From NCBI GenBank assembly GCA_041690535.1, contig JAWLHA010000013.1:10277-74276 (forward strand): 64,000 bases of DNA. Direction: 5' to 3'. The stretch comes from JAWLHA01 sp041690535 (GTDB lineage Bacteria; Pseudomonadota; Gammaproteobacteria; Thiohalomonadales; Thiohalomonadaceae). The notes beneath the pieces are model-generated. The model was not told the origin of the DNA. It ran no database searches and saw only the letters and a list, made by a program, of their open reading frames with translations. Shown here piece after piece: positions 53,672 to 61,940 of the stretch (positions within the stretch are counted from its first letter, which is position 1; every line of letters starts with the position of its first letter). A program made the position numbers and the translations under genes.

Positions 53672-53821
53672 CGCCGGGGAATACCTCCTGGGAATCGATG
53701 GCCGCGGTGGTTCGATGATGGCGGAGGCTCAGTAGTTCAGTCCCTCTTGGGCCCGAGCACCCCAAGCACTCCTCGCAGGTGGTGAGGCCCTGCTCGATCC
53801 TTTGCCCCTGCCTGCGACAGT

Positions 53822-53996
53822 AACGCATTTGTCACCGACCTTTTTTTCCATTCAGGCCAGATCCCGCTCACAGCTCCCCATGGGGGGCGCCGTCTCCGGG
53901 TCAGCACGGGCACGACACCTGGCTTGGCCGCCCGAAGGGGGCGCACTGCACGCCCAATACCTGCAATTCGCGAGGCACTGGCGGCGGGAGTTGAAT
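53822..53996. repeat. Family-C end plus third copy of module D
   Basis: GCATTTGTCACCGACCTTTT followed by CAGGCCAGATCCCGCTC, GGGTCAGCACGGGCACGAC and CTGGCTTGGCCGCCCG, matching the module-D copies at 33889 and 34162. It is interrupted at its right end by element E1. Confidence 0.7.
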
Positions 53997-54005
53997 AGAT
54001 ACTTG

Positions 54006-54181
54006 GTAACTACTCACCCTCCTGTCATTCCCGCGAAGGCGGGAATCCAGTGTGGTCAAGGCTGAAAAGGTATAAGACTGCTTGATCTTCCCTGCGCAAG
54101 TGGAGGACACCACTCGTTCAGTTGTCACTTTTCTGGATTCCCGCCTTCGCGGGAATGACCGTTTAGGAGGCGAGTAGTTAC
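54006..54181. mobile_element. Family-E miniature element, copy 1, with 8-bp target duplication
   Basis: Ends GTAACTACTC and GAGTAGTTAC, inside which sit facing CATTCCCGCGAAGGCGGGAA hairpins. Flanked by GATACTTG on both sides (53998-54005 and 54182-54189), a perfect 8-bp duplication. 176 bp, no coding capacity. Confidence 0.85.
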
Positions 54182-54214
54182 GATACTTGTTAAGAAAAGA
54201 AGGAGAAGTGGAAC

Positions 54215-54793
54215 GTGGAGGCCCGTACTCTTATTGCAGACTATTCGAACGGCTCGCATGCAAAAGACATCGTAAGCCTGCTTGATCACTATGCCTCCGA
54301 TCCCATGGGGGGTGGCGTTCCACTGAGTGAAGGCATTAAGAGACGGCTGGTTCCAGAGCTTGCAGCACGACCCAACGCCTTCAGCATCTTGTGTTACATT
54401 GACAGCAGGCCAGCCGGTCTTGCCAATTGCTTCGAGGGCTTCTCGACGTTTCGGTGTCAACCGTTGATCAACATCCATGATCTGGTCGTCTCCCGGGAAT
54501 ATCGCGGCTTGGGCATCAGCCAGCTATTACTCGCAAGGGTCAAGGCGTTGGGCAAAGAGAGAGGTTGCTGCAAGCTGACGCTTGAGGTGCTGGAGGGCAA
54601 TCACGTGGCTCGAAAGGCCTACCGCAAGTTCGGCTTTTCCGGATACGAGCTCGATCCTGCGATGGGGACGGCGTTGTTTTGGGAAATGGATATTGGTAAA
54701 AAGGTAACTACTCCCCCCCGTCATTCCCGCGAAGGCGGGAATCCAGAGAACAGATGCATGGCTCAAAATGGATCCCCGCCTACGCGGGGATGA
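54215..54793 (+). CDS. GNAT acetyltransferase with repeat-derived C-terminus
   Basis: 192 residues from a GTG start preceded by AAGGAGAAG. The GNAT core is clear: INIHDLVVSREYRGLGISQL then LLARVKALGKERGCCKLTLE, VLEGNHVARKAYRKFGFSGY. After FWEMDIGKK the frame enters element E2, which supplies about 27 residues (TTPPRHSREGGNPENRC...). Without the element the frame would end shortly after GKK. The acetyl acceptor is unknown. Confidence 0.8.
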   Translation: MEARTLIADYSNGSHAKDIVSLLDHYASDPMGGGVPLSEGIKRRLVPELAARPNAFSILCYIDSRPAGLANCFEGFSTFRCQPLINIHDLVVSREYRGLGISQLLLARVKALGKERGCCKLTLEVLEGNHVARKAYRKFGFSGYELDPAMGTALFWEMDIGKKVTTPPRHSREGGNPENRCMAQNGSPPTRG

Positions 54794-54837
54794 CGAATTT
54801 CCAAGGCATTGCGTGATCAGCTGGGGCGAGTAGTTAC
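54704..54837. mobile_element. Family-E miniature element, copy 2
   Basis: Ends GTAACTACTC (54704-54713) and GAGTAGTTAC (54828-54837), with CATTCCCGCGAAGGCGGGAA and a diverged GGATCCCCGCCTACGCGGGG arm. Possible flanks GTAAAAAG and GAAAAAAA match at only six of eight positions. It enters the 3' end of the GNAT gene. Confidence 0.75.
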
Positions 54838-54914
54838 GAAAAAAAGATTGAATAGAAAAAGAGGGGGGAGAACTGCGCCCCCCGATCCGCCCCGGACGAT
54901 GCCATACCGGCCCG

Positions 54915-55484
54915 TCAAGAGATGAAGTAAGCGGTCCGCGCCTTGAGTGCCGTCCCGTACATCCCGGCCACACCGCACACGTCGATGGGCACCACCCACT
55001 CGTCGGCATCGAAGCCCATCAGGCCCAGCGACGGAGCGCAAACCTGAAAGCGGATACCACACTCCCTGGCGATCTCGATCTGCTCCTCCAACGAGGCCAT
55101 CTCCCCCTTCATCATGTAATCGAAGAACTTGCGCCCCAGTCCGCCGAAGGCCATCTTCGAGGGCGGCAGGTCGCGGCTACTGCCGGGCAGTATGAGGTTG
55201 ATCAGACGGTGGGTGAACTTCTTTCCGCGCAGCTTGCGCCCCTTCTTGATGACGCTACATCCCCAAAAGGTGAAGAACATCGTCACCTCCATGCCCATGG
55301 CCACTGCACCATTGGCCATCATGAAGGCGGCCATCGCCTTGTCGAAGTCGCCGGAGAGCAGAATGATCGAGACCTTGTCTTCCGGAACCCGCTCGCGCAT
55401 TTCGGCTGTGGTGTGCTCAAGTGCCGTGACGCGGGCTGCCAGATCGGTCGTCGGGACGGTTTGCAGTGCGGTGGCTGTCGGCAT
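54915..55484 (-). CDS. DsrE2-like sulfur-carrier protein
   Basis: 189 residues. KVSIILLSGDFDKAMAAFMM and NGAVAMGMEVTMFFTFWGCS with the conserved Cys, later GMRF-like FQVCAPSLGLMGFDADEW, match the DsrE/DsrF-like DsrE2 family, membrane-linked persulfide carriers found with TusA and rhodanese in sulfur oxidisers. Met at 55484 (MPTATALQTVPTTD) has GAGGGAG upstream; the frame opens at 55607 but that part covers the promoter. Divergent from a MarR regulator. Confidence 0.85.
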   Translation of the reverse strand: MPTATALQTVPTTDLAARVTALEHTTAEMRERVPEDKVSIILLSGDFDKAMAAFMMANGAVAMGMEVTMFFTFWGCSVIKKGRKLRGKKFTHRLINLILPGSSRDLPPSKMAFGGLGRKFFDYMMKGEMASLEEQIEIARECGIRFQVCAPSLGLMGFDADEWVVPIDVCGVAGMYGTALKARTAYFIS

Positions 55485-55619
55485 CGTAACTCCCTCGTTC
55501 AGGTGTTGTGTCTTCGGCGCGCCCATGAATGGCCACGCGGCCCGCGCCTTCCTGTAGTCGCGCTGCGACTCGCCATGGGATTTAAGAACAAACGGGGCAC
55601 ACAGCACAAATCAGGAGAT

Positions 55620-55640
55620 TTTGTTAGTTGAGCTAACAAA
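55620..55640. promoter_or_regulatory. Perfect palindromic operator between dsrE2 and marR
   Basis: TTTGTTAG-TTGAG-CTAACAAA: two perfect 8-bp arms and a 5-nt spacer, ending 4 bp before the first possible MarR ATG. A MarR dimer site is the likely reading. Confidence 0.65.
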
Positions 55641-55644
55641 CAGG

Positions 55645-56067
55645 ATGAAGAGAAGCGTGAATATGGAACAGGATCTGAACATCGTGGGGCTGCTCAAGGC
55701 CTTCCAAAAGCTCGAACGCAACGTGTCAGTGTCCCTCATGTATTCGGGACTGCGCATACCCCAATTTCGTTTGCTCGACACGCTGTCGGAGATGGGGCAG
55801 GCCACGGTCACCGAGATGAGCGAGCGGCTGCATATCACCCGAGCCACCGCCAGCGTATTGGTCAACGAGCTCATCCGCTCGGGGGTTGTCGCCGTGATGG
55901 AAAACCCTTCGGACCGACGCTCATTTCATATCCGGCTGACCGAACTGGGCACCAACAAGCTGCACGTGGCACGCAGGGACGTGGCGGTACTGCGCGCCAA
56001 GATCTCGAGCAAATTTCCACCGGACGTCATCCTGGCACTGAACGAATTCACGGGATTGATGGTTTAG
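55645..56067 (+). CDS. MarR-family regulator
   Basis: 140 residues from ATG 55645 (MKRSVNMEQD); 55663 is an alternative. Winged helix: LRIPQFRLLDTLSEMGQATV, TEMSERLHITRATASVLVNE then LIRSGVVAVMENPSDRRSFH. The frame continues upstream through a palindrome, so earlier starts are rejected. Divergent from the dsrE2 gene, likely repressing it and itself. No cysteine pair is seen near the DNA-binding domain, so the signal is not obvious. Confidence 0.88.
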   Translation: MKRSVNMEQDLNIVGLLKAFQKLERNVSVSLMYSGLRIPQFRLLDTLSEMGQATVTEMSERLHITRATASVLVNELIRSGVVAVMENPSDRRSFHIRLTELGTNKLHVARRDVAVLRAKISSKFPPDVILALNEFTGLMV

Positions 56068-56277
56068 CGGTTCCCCCAAGAGGAGCAAAAACGAACCCTG
56101 AGCAGCGATATCATGGAAGCGCGCAGGGGCGCTGGCCGCCGGGAGAACAGATGTTTTCTCTGGTGGGCCCTTGGGCGATCACGCGTTTACCGGCGCGGGG
56201 CGTGAGTGCGAGAATGTGGAGCCCATCGGCGCTCCAGCGTACAGGGCAACCGACAACCACGCGGCGAGGAGGCCGAA

Positions 56278-56709
56278 ATGGACGAGAGAATTGAAATCGC
56301 AGAAACCCGGGATGAGATCGCAGCCTGCTTCCCGGTGGTTGCACAACTGCGGCCGCACCTGACCGAAGGGGAATTCACCGCCCGGGTGCAACGCCAGATG
56401 GAGCAGGGCTATCGCCTGGCCTATGTGCGGGCGGCAGGGGCGATCGTCGCCGCCGCGGGCTTTCGCCTGGGCGATAACCTGGCCTGGGGGCACTTTCTCT
56501 ATGTGGACGATTTGGTGACCGATGCGCAGCATCGCTCGGCGGGGCTCGGCAAACGCCTCCTGCAATGGCTCGCCGCCTACGGGCGGGAGGCGGGCTGCGA
56601 TCAGCTGCATCTCGACTCGGGCATGCAGCGCATCGATGCCCACCGTTTCTATGAGCGTGAAGGCATGACCCGCGCTGGCTATCACTTCGCTCTGCCGCTG
56701 GGCGGCTGA
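56278..56709 (+). CDS. GNAT-family acetyltransferase
   Basis: 143 residues. LAYVRAAGAIVAAAGFRLGD, FLYVDDLVTDAQHRSAGLGK then RLLQWLAAYGREAGCDQLHL and RFYEREGMTRAGYHFA are typical GNAT blocks (acetyl-CoA loop HRSAGLGKRLL). ATG at 56278 follows GAGGAGG; the upstream Met at 56206 is rejected. Acceptor unknown; stands alone. Confidence 0.85.
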   Translation: MDERIEIAETRDEIAACFPVVAQLRPHLTEGEFTARVQRQMEQGYRLAYVRAAGAIVAAAGFRLGDNLAWGHFLYVDDLVTDAQHRSAGLGKRLLQWLAAYGREAGCDQLHLDSGMQRIDAHRFYEREGMTRAGYHFALPLGG

Positions 56710-56935
56710 ATTGGCGAGGGCGAGGAGGTACAAATCCCCTGCGTCCAGCGCCCGATCCAATTAGTGCTCCTGACCGTGAGATGCGCGCGATGTGAGGGGC
56801 CCTGAGGCAGCCGCTGTCGCACGGCGTTTCCCGAATTCCACTGCGCGCCCCATCTACGTACTGGTAGTGACCGCAGAAATCCGTGGGCGCAGCACCGCAG
56901 GCGGATGGATGAACATCCCGTCGTGGAGACCGGCG

Positions 56936-58240
56936 TCAAGCGTACCGGGCGCGATGCGCCAGCCAGCCCGACCCGCTCCTCCCCGACACCGCCTTGCGCG
57001 TCTTCGCCTGCTGCGGGGCCGGCGCCGCCTCTTCGGCGCCACTCGCGACGGCCCCAAGACTTTCATCGGTCCAACGGATCGCTGCCAGGTAGCTGGAGCG
57101 GCAGGCGTTGCTGTCAAAGCCACGCGCTTCCAACCGCTCCCACGCACCGCGCTCGTAGTCCAACACTGCCTGCAGTACGCCTCCATGGGCGCCGCGCCGC
57201 TCCACCAGGGCCGCCTTCAGTTCATCGGCGAGCGGAATGGGCTGGAGGATCTCGTCCATAGGACGGTCCATGATGGCAGCCAAGGCCGAGAAGAGGCCGA
57301 CGGTGAAGTAGCCGTCCGTGCGCTTCTCGCCACGGCTGCTCGCCAGCACCTCACACATCTTGGCGCGCACCAGCGCCAGGCACATCAGCTCCCGGGGCTT
57401 ATCTTCGATGCGCGTCAGCAGGATGAGACTCACCCATTTGCGGATGGTGCGCAAACCGATGAGCACGAGGGCTTGCCGAACCGACTCGACCCGCCGCGAA
57501 ATCCCCACGAAGGCCGAGTTGATGTAGCGCAATAGCCGTAGGGTCAGAGCGGGGTCCTGGATCACCAGGGCCTCGAGCGATTCGGTGTCGAGGTTGGGGT
57601 CCTCCAGTTTGGCCAGGAGGGCGAGCATGACCGCCCGGCTGCTGGACAGGCCCTGCTGCGCCACGATATTGGGTTCGGACAGGAAATGGCCTTGAAAGTA
57701 GTGGAAGCGAAGGGCCATGCACCACTCCAGCATCTGGTGCGACTGCACCTTCTCTGCGAGCAATCGCACCGGGTAGGCACGCAGCTCTTTCACCCGCTTC
57801 TTCACCTCCTCGGCCGACATGGCCATGACGTCCAGCTTGACGATGCGGGTGTAGCGCAACGCCTCTTCATACCCCTCCTGAAAGCAGAAGTCATCAAGGG
57901 CGAGGGTGTACCCCTGCTTGGCCAAGCGCTCCATTCCCCTCAGCACTTCATCATCGAAGGGGACAGTTTCCAGCACTTCAAGGACCACGCGCCGGCGGGA
58001 GAAGGGGATGGGGAATTCACCCGTCAGAAAACCCCGGGTCAGGTTGATGAAGGCCGGTCGCCTGCCCACCAGGGTGTCCAGTCCAAAGTCGAGTGAGTTG
58101 ACCAGCACCTCGGAGGTGGCGCGATTGCCGTCCGAGACCCTCGCCACATTTTCCCGGCTCTGCCGATGGAGAAGCTCGTAGGCCACCGTCTCGAGCCTAC
58201 GGTTGTAAATCGGCTGCCGGCCAATGAAGATGTTGTCCAT
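56936..58240 (-). CDS. EAL/HDOD (YuxH-type) signalling protein
   Basis: 434 residues. N-terminal EAL-like domain with a degenerate signature (FIGRQPIYNRRLETVAYELL, INLTRGFLTG, LALDDFCFQEG, IVKLDVM, HYFQGHFLSEP) and a C-terminal HDOD domain (LIQDPALTLRLLRYINSA-like, VESVRQALVLIGLRTIRKWV, GLFSALAAIMDRPMDEIL). ELL replaces EAL, so it probably binds or senses rather than cleaves cyclic-di-GMP. It is 15 bp downstream of the FlhG-like gene and probably in its operon. Ala/Pro-rich tail. Confidence 0.87.
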   Translation of the reverse strand: MDNIFIGRQPIYNRRLETVAYELLHRQSRENVARVSDGNRATSEVLVNSLDFGLDTLVGRRPAFINLTRGFLTGEFPIPFSRRRVVLEVLETVPFDDEVLRGMERLAKQGYTLALDDFCFQEGYEEALRYTRIVKLDVMAMSAEEVKKRVKELRAYPVRLLAEKVQSHQMLEWCMALRFHYFQGHFLSEPNIVAQQGLSSSRAVMLALLAKLEDPNLDTESLEALVIQDPALTLRLLRYINSAFVGISRRVESVRQALVLIGLRTIRKWVSLILLTRIEDKPRELMCLALVRAKMCEVLASSRGEKRTDGYFTVGLFSALAAIMDRPMDEILQPIPLADELKAALVERRGAHGGVLQAVLDYERGAWERLEARGFDSNACRSSYLAAIRWTDESLGAVASGAEEAAPAPQQAKTRKAVSGRSGSGWLAHRARYA

Positions 58241-58255
58241 AACGTCGTTCCCGCT

Positions 58256-59092
58256 TCAGGCCGCAGCGAAATGTCCCATCAGGCGTTTGATGAAATTCTC
58301 ATCCCGCCCTTCCCGGCGCGGGGGAGAGGCGCTTACGATCATCTCCGCCAGGGCCCGCACGGACTGCGCCGCCTCACTGCGCGGATAGGCAAGCACGAAA
58401 GGCAGTCGGCGCCGCACCGATTCGCCCACCGCCGCGTCCTGGAGAATGAAGCCATCGGCCGTCAGCCGGGTCTGCAGATACTGTTCGACGATGTAGTTCA
58501 TTCGCCAGGCGGTCTTCTGCGCTTCGCGCACGGTGCGGGCCATGTTGATCATCAGGTAGACCTGATCGACACCCTGACGGTGCAGGATCTTGAACGCGGC
58601 GTAGGCGTCAACCAAGGCGGTCGGCTCGGGCGTGGTCACGAGCACGATTTCGGCCGCGGCGCGGGCGAAGGCAAGGGTGTTTCCGGAGACCCCGGCGCCG
58701 AGGTCCAGGAGGATGTAGTCCGTGCGGGGGGCAATATCCGCCATGGCGCGGACCAGGCGCCGACGCCCCCTCTCCCCGAGGTTTGCGACCCGCTCATCCC
58801 CCGAGGCACCCGGCACTACCTTGATGCCCTTCGGCCCCTCCAGGGCGATCTGATCGACACCCATGGCGCCACTGAGCAGTTGGCGCAGGTCGGCTCGGGC
58901 ATTGAGGTTGAGCAGAACATCGATGTTGGCCAACCCGAGATCCAGGTCCCAGAGGTAGACCCGCTGCCCGCGACTCGCAAGGGCAATGGCGAGATTCACG
59001 GCCAGCGTGGTCTTGCCCACGCCTCCTTTGCCCGACAGGATGGCCAGCACGCGGGCCGTGCGGTTTGGGGCGGGGGCGGGGGCGGTAGCCAT
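58256..59092 (-). CDS. FlhG/MinD-type ATPase
   Basis: 278 residues. Deviant Walker A AILSGKGGVGKTTLAVNLAI, VYLWDLDLGLANIDVLLNLN, then DYILLDLGAGVSGNTLAF and TTPEPTALVDAYAAFKIL, with a C-terminal amphipathic-type helix (RDENFIKRLMGHFAAA) suited to membrane targeting. FlhG (FleN/YlxH) controls flagellar number and place; other MinD-like roles are possible because flhF and flagellar genes are not adjacent. Start at 59092 (MATAPAPAPN). Confidence 0.85.
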   Translation of the reverse strand: MATAPAPAPNRTARVLAILSGKGGVGKTTLAVNLAIALASRGQRVYLWDLDLGLANIDVLLNLNARADLRQLLSGAMGVDQIALEGPKGIKVVPGASGDERVANLGERGRRRLVRAMADIAPRTDYILLDLGAGVSGNTLAFARAAAEIVLVTTPEPTALVDAYAAFKILHRQGVDQVYLMINMARTVREAQKTAWRMNYIVEQYLQTRLTADGFILQDAAVGESVRRRLPFVLAYPRSEAAQSVRALAEMIVSASPPRREGRDENFIKRLMGHFAAA

Positions 59093-59270
59093 CTTGCTTC
59101 CAATGCGTTCGTGTATTCGCAAGAAATGATAGACCCCGCCCCTACTCCCAAACATGGAGAAAACCCCGCCACATCCCTACAGGATTTCCCGCCTCCACCA
59201 GAGCTCTTATTACCTACACCCTACACCGGGTATTTCCGGGCAGGGGCGTCAACCGCGCCGCTCAGACACC

Positions 59271-59484
59271 CAGAGTGAACGCATACTTAGCCACGAGCGA
59301 CGTAAGTCCTCGAAAGCAGGTCGTCGGCCGCATGGACGCGGCCGTCGAGCGTACAGGGATGGAAGATGATTGCTCCTGCATAATCTTCACTCCCGACATC
59401 CATGTCGGTCGTATTCACAGCGGACCTGCTTTCGAGGACTTACGTCGCCCAGCACGGCCGTGACGTTAGTATGCGTTTACCCTG
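59271..59484. mobile_element. Family-B element with 10-bp target duplication
   Basis: Ends CAGAGTGAACGCATACTTAG and GTTAGTATGCGTTTACCCTG, 214 bp. CTCAGACACC flanks both sides (59261-59270 and 59485-59494), a perfect 10-bp duplication. Confidence 0.85.
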
Positions 59485-59501
59485 CTCAGACACCCCATCC
59501 T

Positions 59502-59610
59502 GGAGCACCGGCCAGATAAATCGGATGTGCCCAGCATGTAGATAGGCGCAAGCGCATCCACCCGATTGCCGCAAAGGGAACCTGGCTGCGATTGCCGAGG
59601 TTGCGGGCCG
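59502..59610. repeat. Decayed family-A element
   Basis: CTGGAGCACCGGCCAGATAA with GATGTGCCCAGCATGTAG, AGCGCATCCACC and GGCTGCGATTGCCGA. The left end and parts of the body remain; the right terminal repeat is missing. Confidence 0.5.
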
Positions 59611-59678
59611 TTTCAAGGAGGCTGGGTCGGCCGCGCAAGCACCGGCGAACCGGGCGAAGTGGCCCCCGGGACGTGCGA

Positions 59679-60479
59679 TTACGTGGCGTTCCGTGCGCGC
59701 CGGGCCAGGCGCAATACCGCCAGCGAGGCGAGCACGAGGGTGAGCACGGGGCCGAAGGGCTGGTCGAGCAGGATCGCCCCGGCGAAGGCGATCAGGTAGG
59801 CCCCCAGGGCCAGGAGCGCAGACCACACCATCACCGGGCGCCAACCCCGCGCGAGGGCGAAGGCAATCCAGGGGGGAATGAACACCAGCGCGAAGGTGGC
59901 CATCACCCCCACGGCGGTGGTGGTCAGTGCCACCACCATCACCACCAGGAGGTCGAACACCAGTTTGTGGCGCCAGGCCGGCAAGCCGTTGGCGGCGAAG
60001 TGCTCGGGGAAAAAACGCGAAAGCAGCAGGCGGGGGGCGAGCCACGGCAGCAGCGCCAGGGTGAGCGCAAGGAGGGTCGCCCCCGCCCACAGATGGCCCG
60101 GCCCGGTGAAGTAGAGCTGGCCATCCAGCAAGGCGCGCCCCACCATCTCGCCATGGGCGCTGTTGGCGGCCACCAGCAGGGTGAGGCCCCAGCCCAGCAG
60201 CATGAAGAGGGCGAAGTGGTCGTTGCCGGCCCGAGCCGCCAGCCCCTTGACCACCGCCGCCACCGCAGCGATGGCCAGCGCCGCCGGCACCAGCGCCAGG
60301 TTCAGCACAGCCCCCAGCACGCCCCCGGCCGCCGCCACCTGGGCGTAGGCCATGGCCGCAAGCCACTCTTCCCGCAGCCGCAGCCAGGTGCCCAGCAGGG
60401 CCGCCAGGGGAGCCAGAACCAGCCCGGTGAAAAAGGGCACCCGAAACAGCGGGTCGACGAGGGTGTCGAGGGCCATCAA
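59679..60479 (-). CDS. znuB: Zinc ABC transporter permease ZnuB
   Basis: 266 residues, about eight membrane helices (FFTGLVLAPLAALLGTWLRL, AAAGGVLGAVLNLALVPAAL, FALFMLLGWGLTLLVAAN, LLVVMVVALTTTAVGVMATF). The ABC-3 permease motif region with GVLGA and TTTAVGVMATFALVFIPP fits Mn/Zn transporters. Its start overlaps the znuC stop by 4 bp. Last gene of the znu operon. Metal specificity (Zn) is inferred from the whole operon. Confidence 0.88.
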   Translation of the reverse strand: MMALDTLVDPLFRVPFFTGLVLAPLAALLGTWLRLREEWLAAMAYAQVAAAGGVLGAVLNLALVPAALAIAAVAAVVKGLAARAGNDHFALFMLLGWGLTLLVAANSAHGEMVGRALLDGQLYFTGPGHLWAGATLLALTLALLPWLAPRLLLSRFFPEHFAANGLPAWRHKLVFDLLVVMVVALTTTAVGVMATFALVFIPPWIAFALARGWRPVMVWSALLALGAYLIAFAGAILLDQPFGPVLTLVLASLAVLRLARRARNAT

Positions 60480-61039
60480 GCGATCTCCACCACACGGGTA
60501 CAGGCCATATCGAGAAAGTCGTGTTCGTGGCTGATCACCACAATGCCCCGCCCCTCGCCCACAGTGCGAAGCAGGGAGGTCAGGCGCGCCTTCACCGCCG
60601 GGTCCAAATTGTTGGTGGGCTCATCCAGCAACACCAGCTCGGCGGGACCGGCCAGCACCGACCACACCTGCACCAGCTGAAACTGCCCGCCGCTCAGGCG
60701 GTCCAGCCGGGGGTGCAGCAGGGCCTTCACCTCGGGAGGCGCCTTGGCGGGATTGGCGCCGACCACCCGGGCGATGTCGGCGCCGGTGAGGGGGAGCTCC
60801 TCGGGACGCACCGCCTGCTGGCGCTGCAGCGCCACGCGCAGGCCAGGACGTCGCCGGCACACGCCCGCAAAGATGCGGGCGGTGCCGGCGATGGCCCGCA
60901 GCAGGGTGGACTTACCCGCCCCGTTGGGACCGAACACGCCCACCACCTCGCCGGGTGCGATACGCAGGTCGAGGGGGCCGACCACCGGCTGGTCATAGCC
61001 GGCCACCAGCCCCTCACACTCGAGCAGGTATCGGCTCAT
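60476..61039 (-). CDS. znuC: Zinc ABC transporter ATPase ZnuC
   Basis: 187 residues, on the short side. Walker A GVFGPNGAGKSTLLRAI, signature DRLSGGQFQLVQVW, Walker B LVLLDEPTNNLD and H-loop VVISHEHDF. ATG at 61039 overlaps the znuA stop (ATGA); the longer upstream frame is antisense-type shadow. The region between Walker A and signature lacks some residues seen in longer homologues. Confidence 0.9.
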   Translation of the reverse strand: MSRYLLECEGLVAGYDQPVVGPLDLRIAPGEVVGVFGPNGAGKSTLLRAIAGTARIFAGVCRRRPGLRVALQRQQAVRPEELPLTGADIARVVGANPAKAPPEVKALLHPRLDRLSGGQFQLVQVWSVLAGPAELVLLDEPTNNLDPAVKARLTSLLRTVGEGRGIVVISHEHDFLDMACTRVVEIA

Positions 61040-61929
61040 GGGCGTCCGGCGGCAATCGCCTCCACCCACGCCTCGATGAGGGCGAAATACTCCTCCGCCC
61101 CCGCCTCGATGGGGGGATCGATGGGCAGCGCCTTCACCGGCCAGTTCAGGTTGCGGCCCAGGAACTGGGCGCCCTGGGCGGGCTGATGGCGGGCGTGGAG
61201 GATCACCCCCGGCTGGCCCCTCAGCGCCTCCACCAGGGAACTCAGATGGTGGGCGCTGGGGGGGATCCCGGGGATCGCCTCCACATAGCCGAGGATCGCC
61301 ACCCCCAGCTCCTTCATGAGGTAGTCGGCGTCCTTGTGGTGGAGCACCACCCCGGGAGCCCCGGCCACCCGCTCCCGCCACCGGGGTAGGCGCGTTTCTA
61401 CCTGAACGGCGAAGGCCTCGGCATGGGCCCGGTAATGCTCCGCGCGGGCAGCGTCCAGGGTGGCCAGCCGTTCGGCCAGGATGCGCGCCACCCGGGCCAT
61501 GCGTTCCGGGTCCAGGTTGATGTGAGGATTGCCGGCGGGGTGCACATCCCCCAAGGAGCGGTCGGCCGCACCACCGCTGCCGATGAGCTCAACCTGGGCC
61601 GCAGCCTCGAAGTAGCCCCGTTGGCCCGGATTGATGCGGGGGTTGGCGGCCCCCTGCAGGGCCGCCGGCAACCAACCCACCTCCAGCTCCGCACCCACCG
61701 CGACCAGCAGGTCCGCGCGGCGCAGTGCCGCCATCATGCTGGGGCGGGCCTGCAGGAAGTGGGCGTCCCGATCCGGGGGGGCGAGCACGGTGACCGTCAC
61801 CGCATCCCCACCCACGGTACGGGCCAGCATGCCCATGCTGCTGGTGGTGGCCACTACATTGACCTCGGCCTGGGCCGCGGCGAGCGCCGCGACCCAGGCC
61901 AACAACCCGATGAAAACTCTCTTCATCAC
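61036..61929 (-). CDS. znuA: Zinc-binding periplasmic protein ZnuA
   Basis: 297 residues. Signal peptide MMKRVFIGLLAWVAALAAAQ then AEVNVVATTSSMGML. Metal ligands fit the cluster-9 family: DRDAHFLQARPSMM, DVHPAGNPHINLDPERM, VLHHKDADYLMKELG and an acidic C-terminal IEAGAEEYFALIEAW. It lacks the long His-rich loop of E. coli ZnuA. Delivers metal to ZnuBC. Confidence 0.9.
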   Translation of the reverse strand: MMKRVFIGLLAWVAALAAAQAEVNVVATTSSMGMLARTVGGDAVTVTVLAPPDRDAHFLQARPSMMAALRRADLLVAVGAELEVGWLPAALQGAANPRINPGQRGYFEAAAQVELIGSGGAADRSLGDVHPAGNPHINLDPERMARVARILAERLATLDAARAEHYRAHAEAFAVQVETRLPRWRERVAGAPGVVLHHKDADYLMKELGVAILGYVEAIPGIPPSAHHLSSLVEALRGQPGVILHARHQPAQGAQFLGRNLNWPVKALPIDPPIEAGAEEYFALIEAWVEAIAAGRP

Positions 61930-61940
61930 CCCTTCACCCC

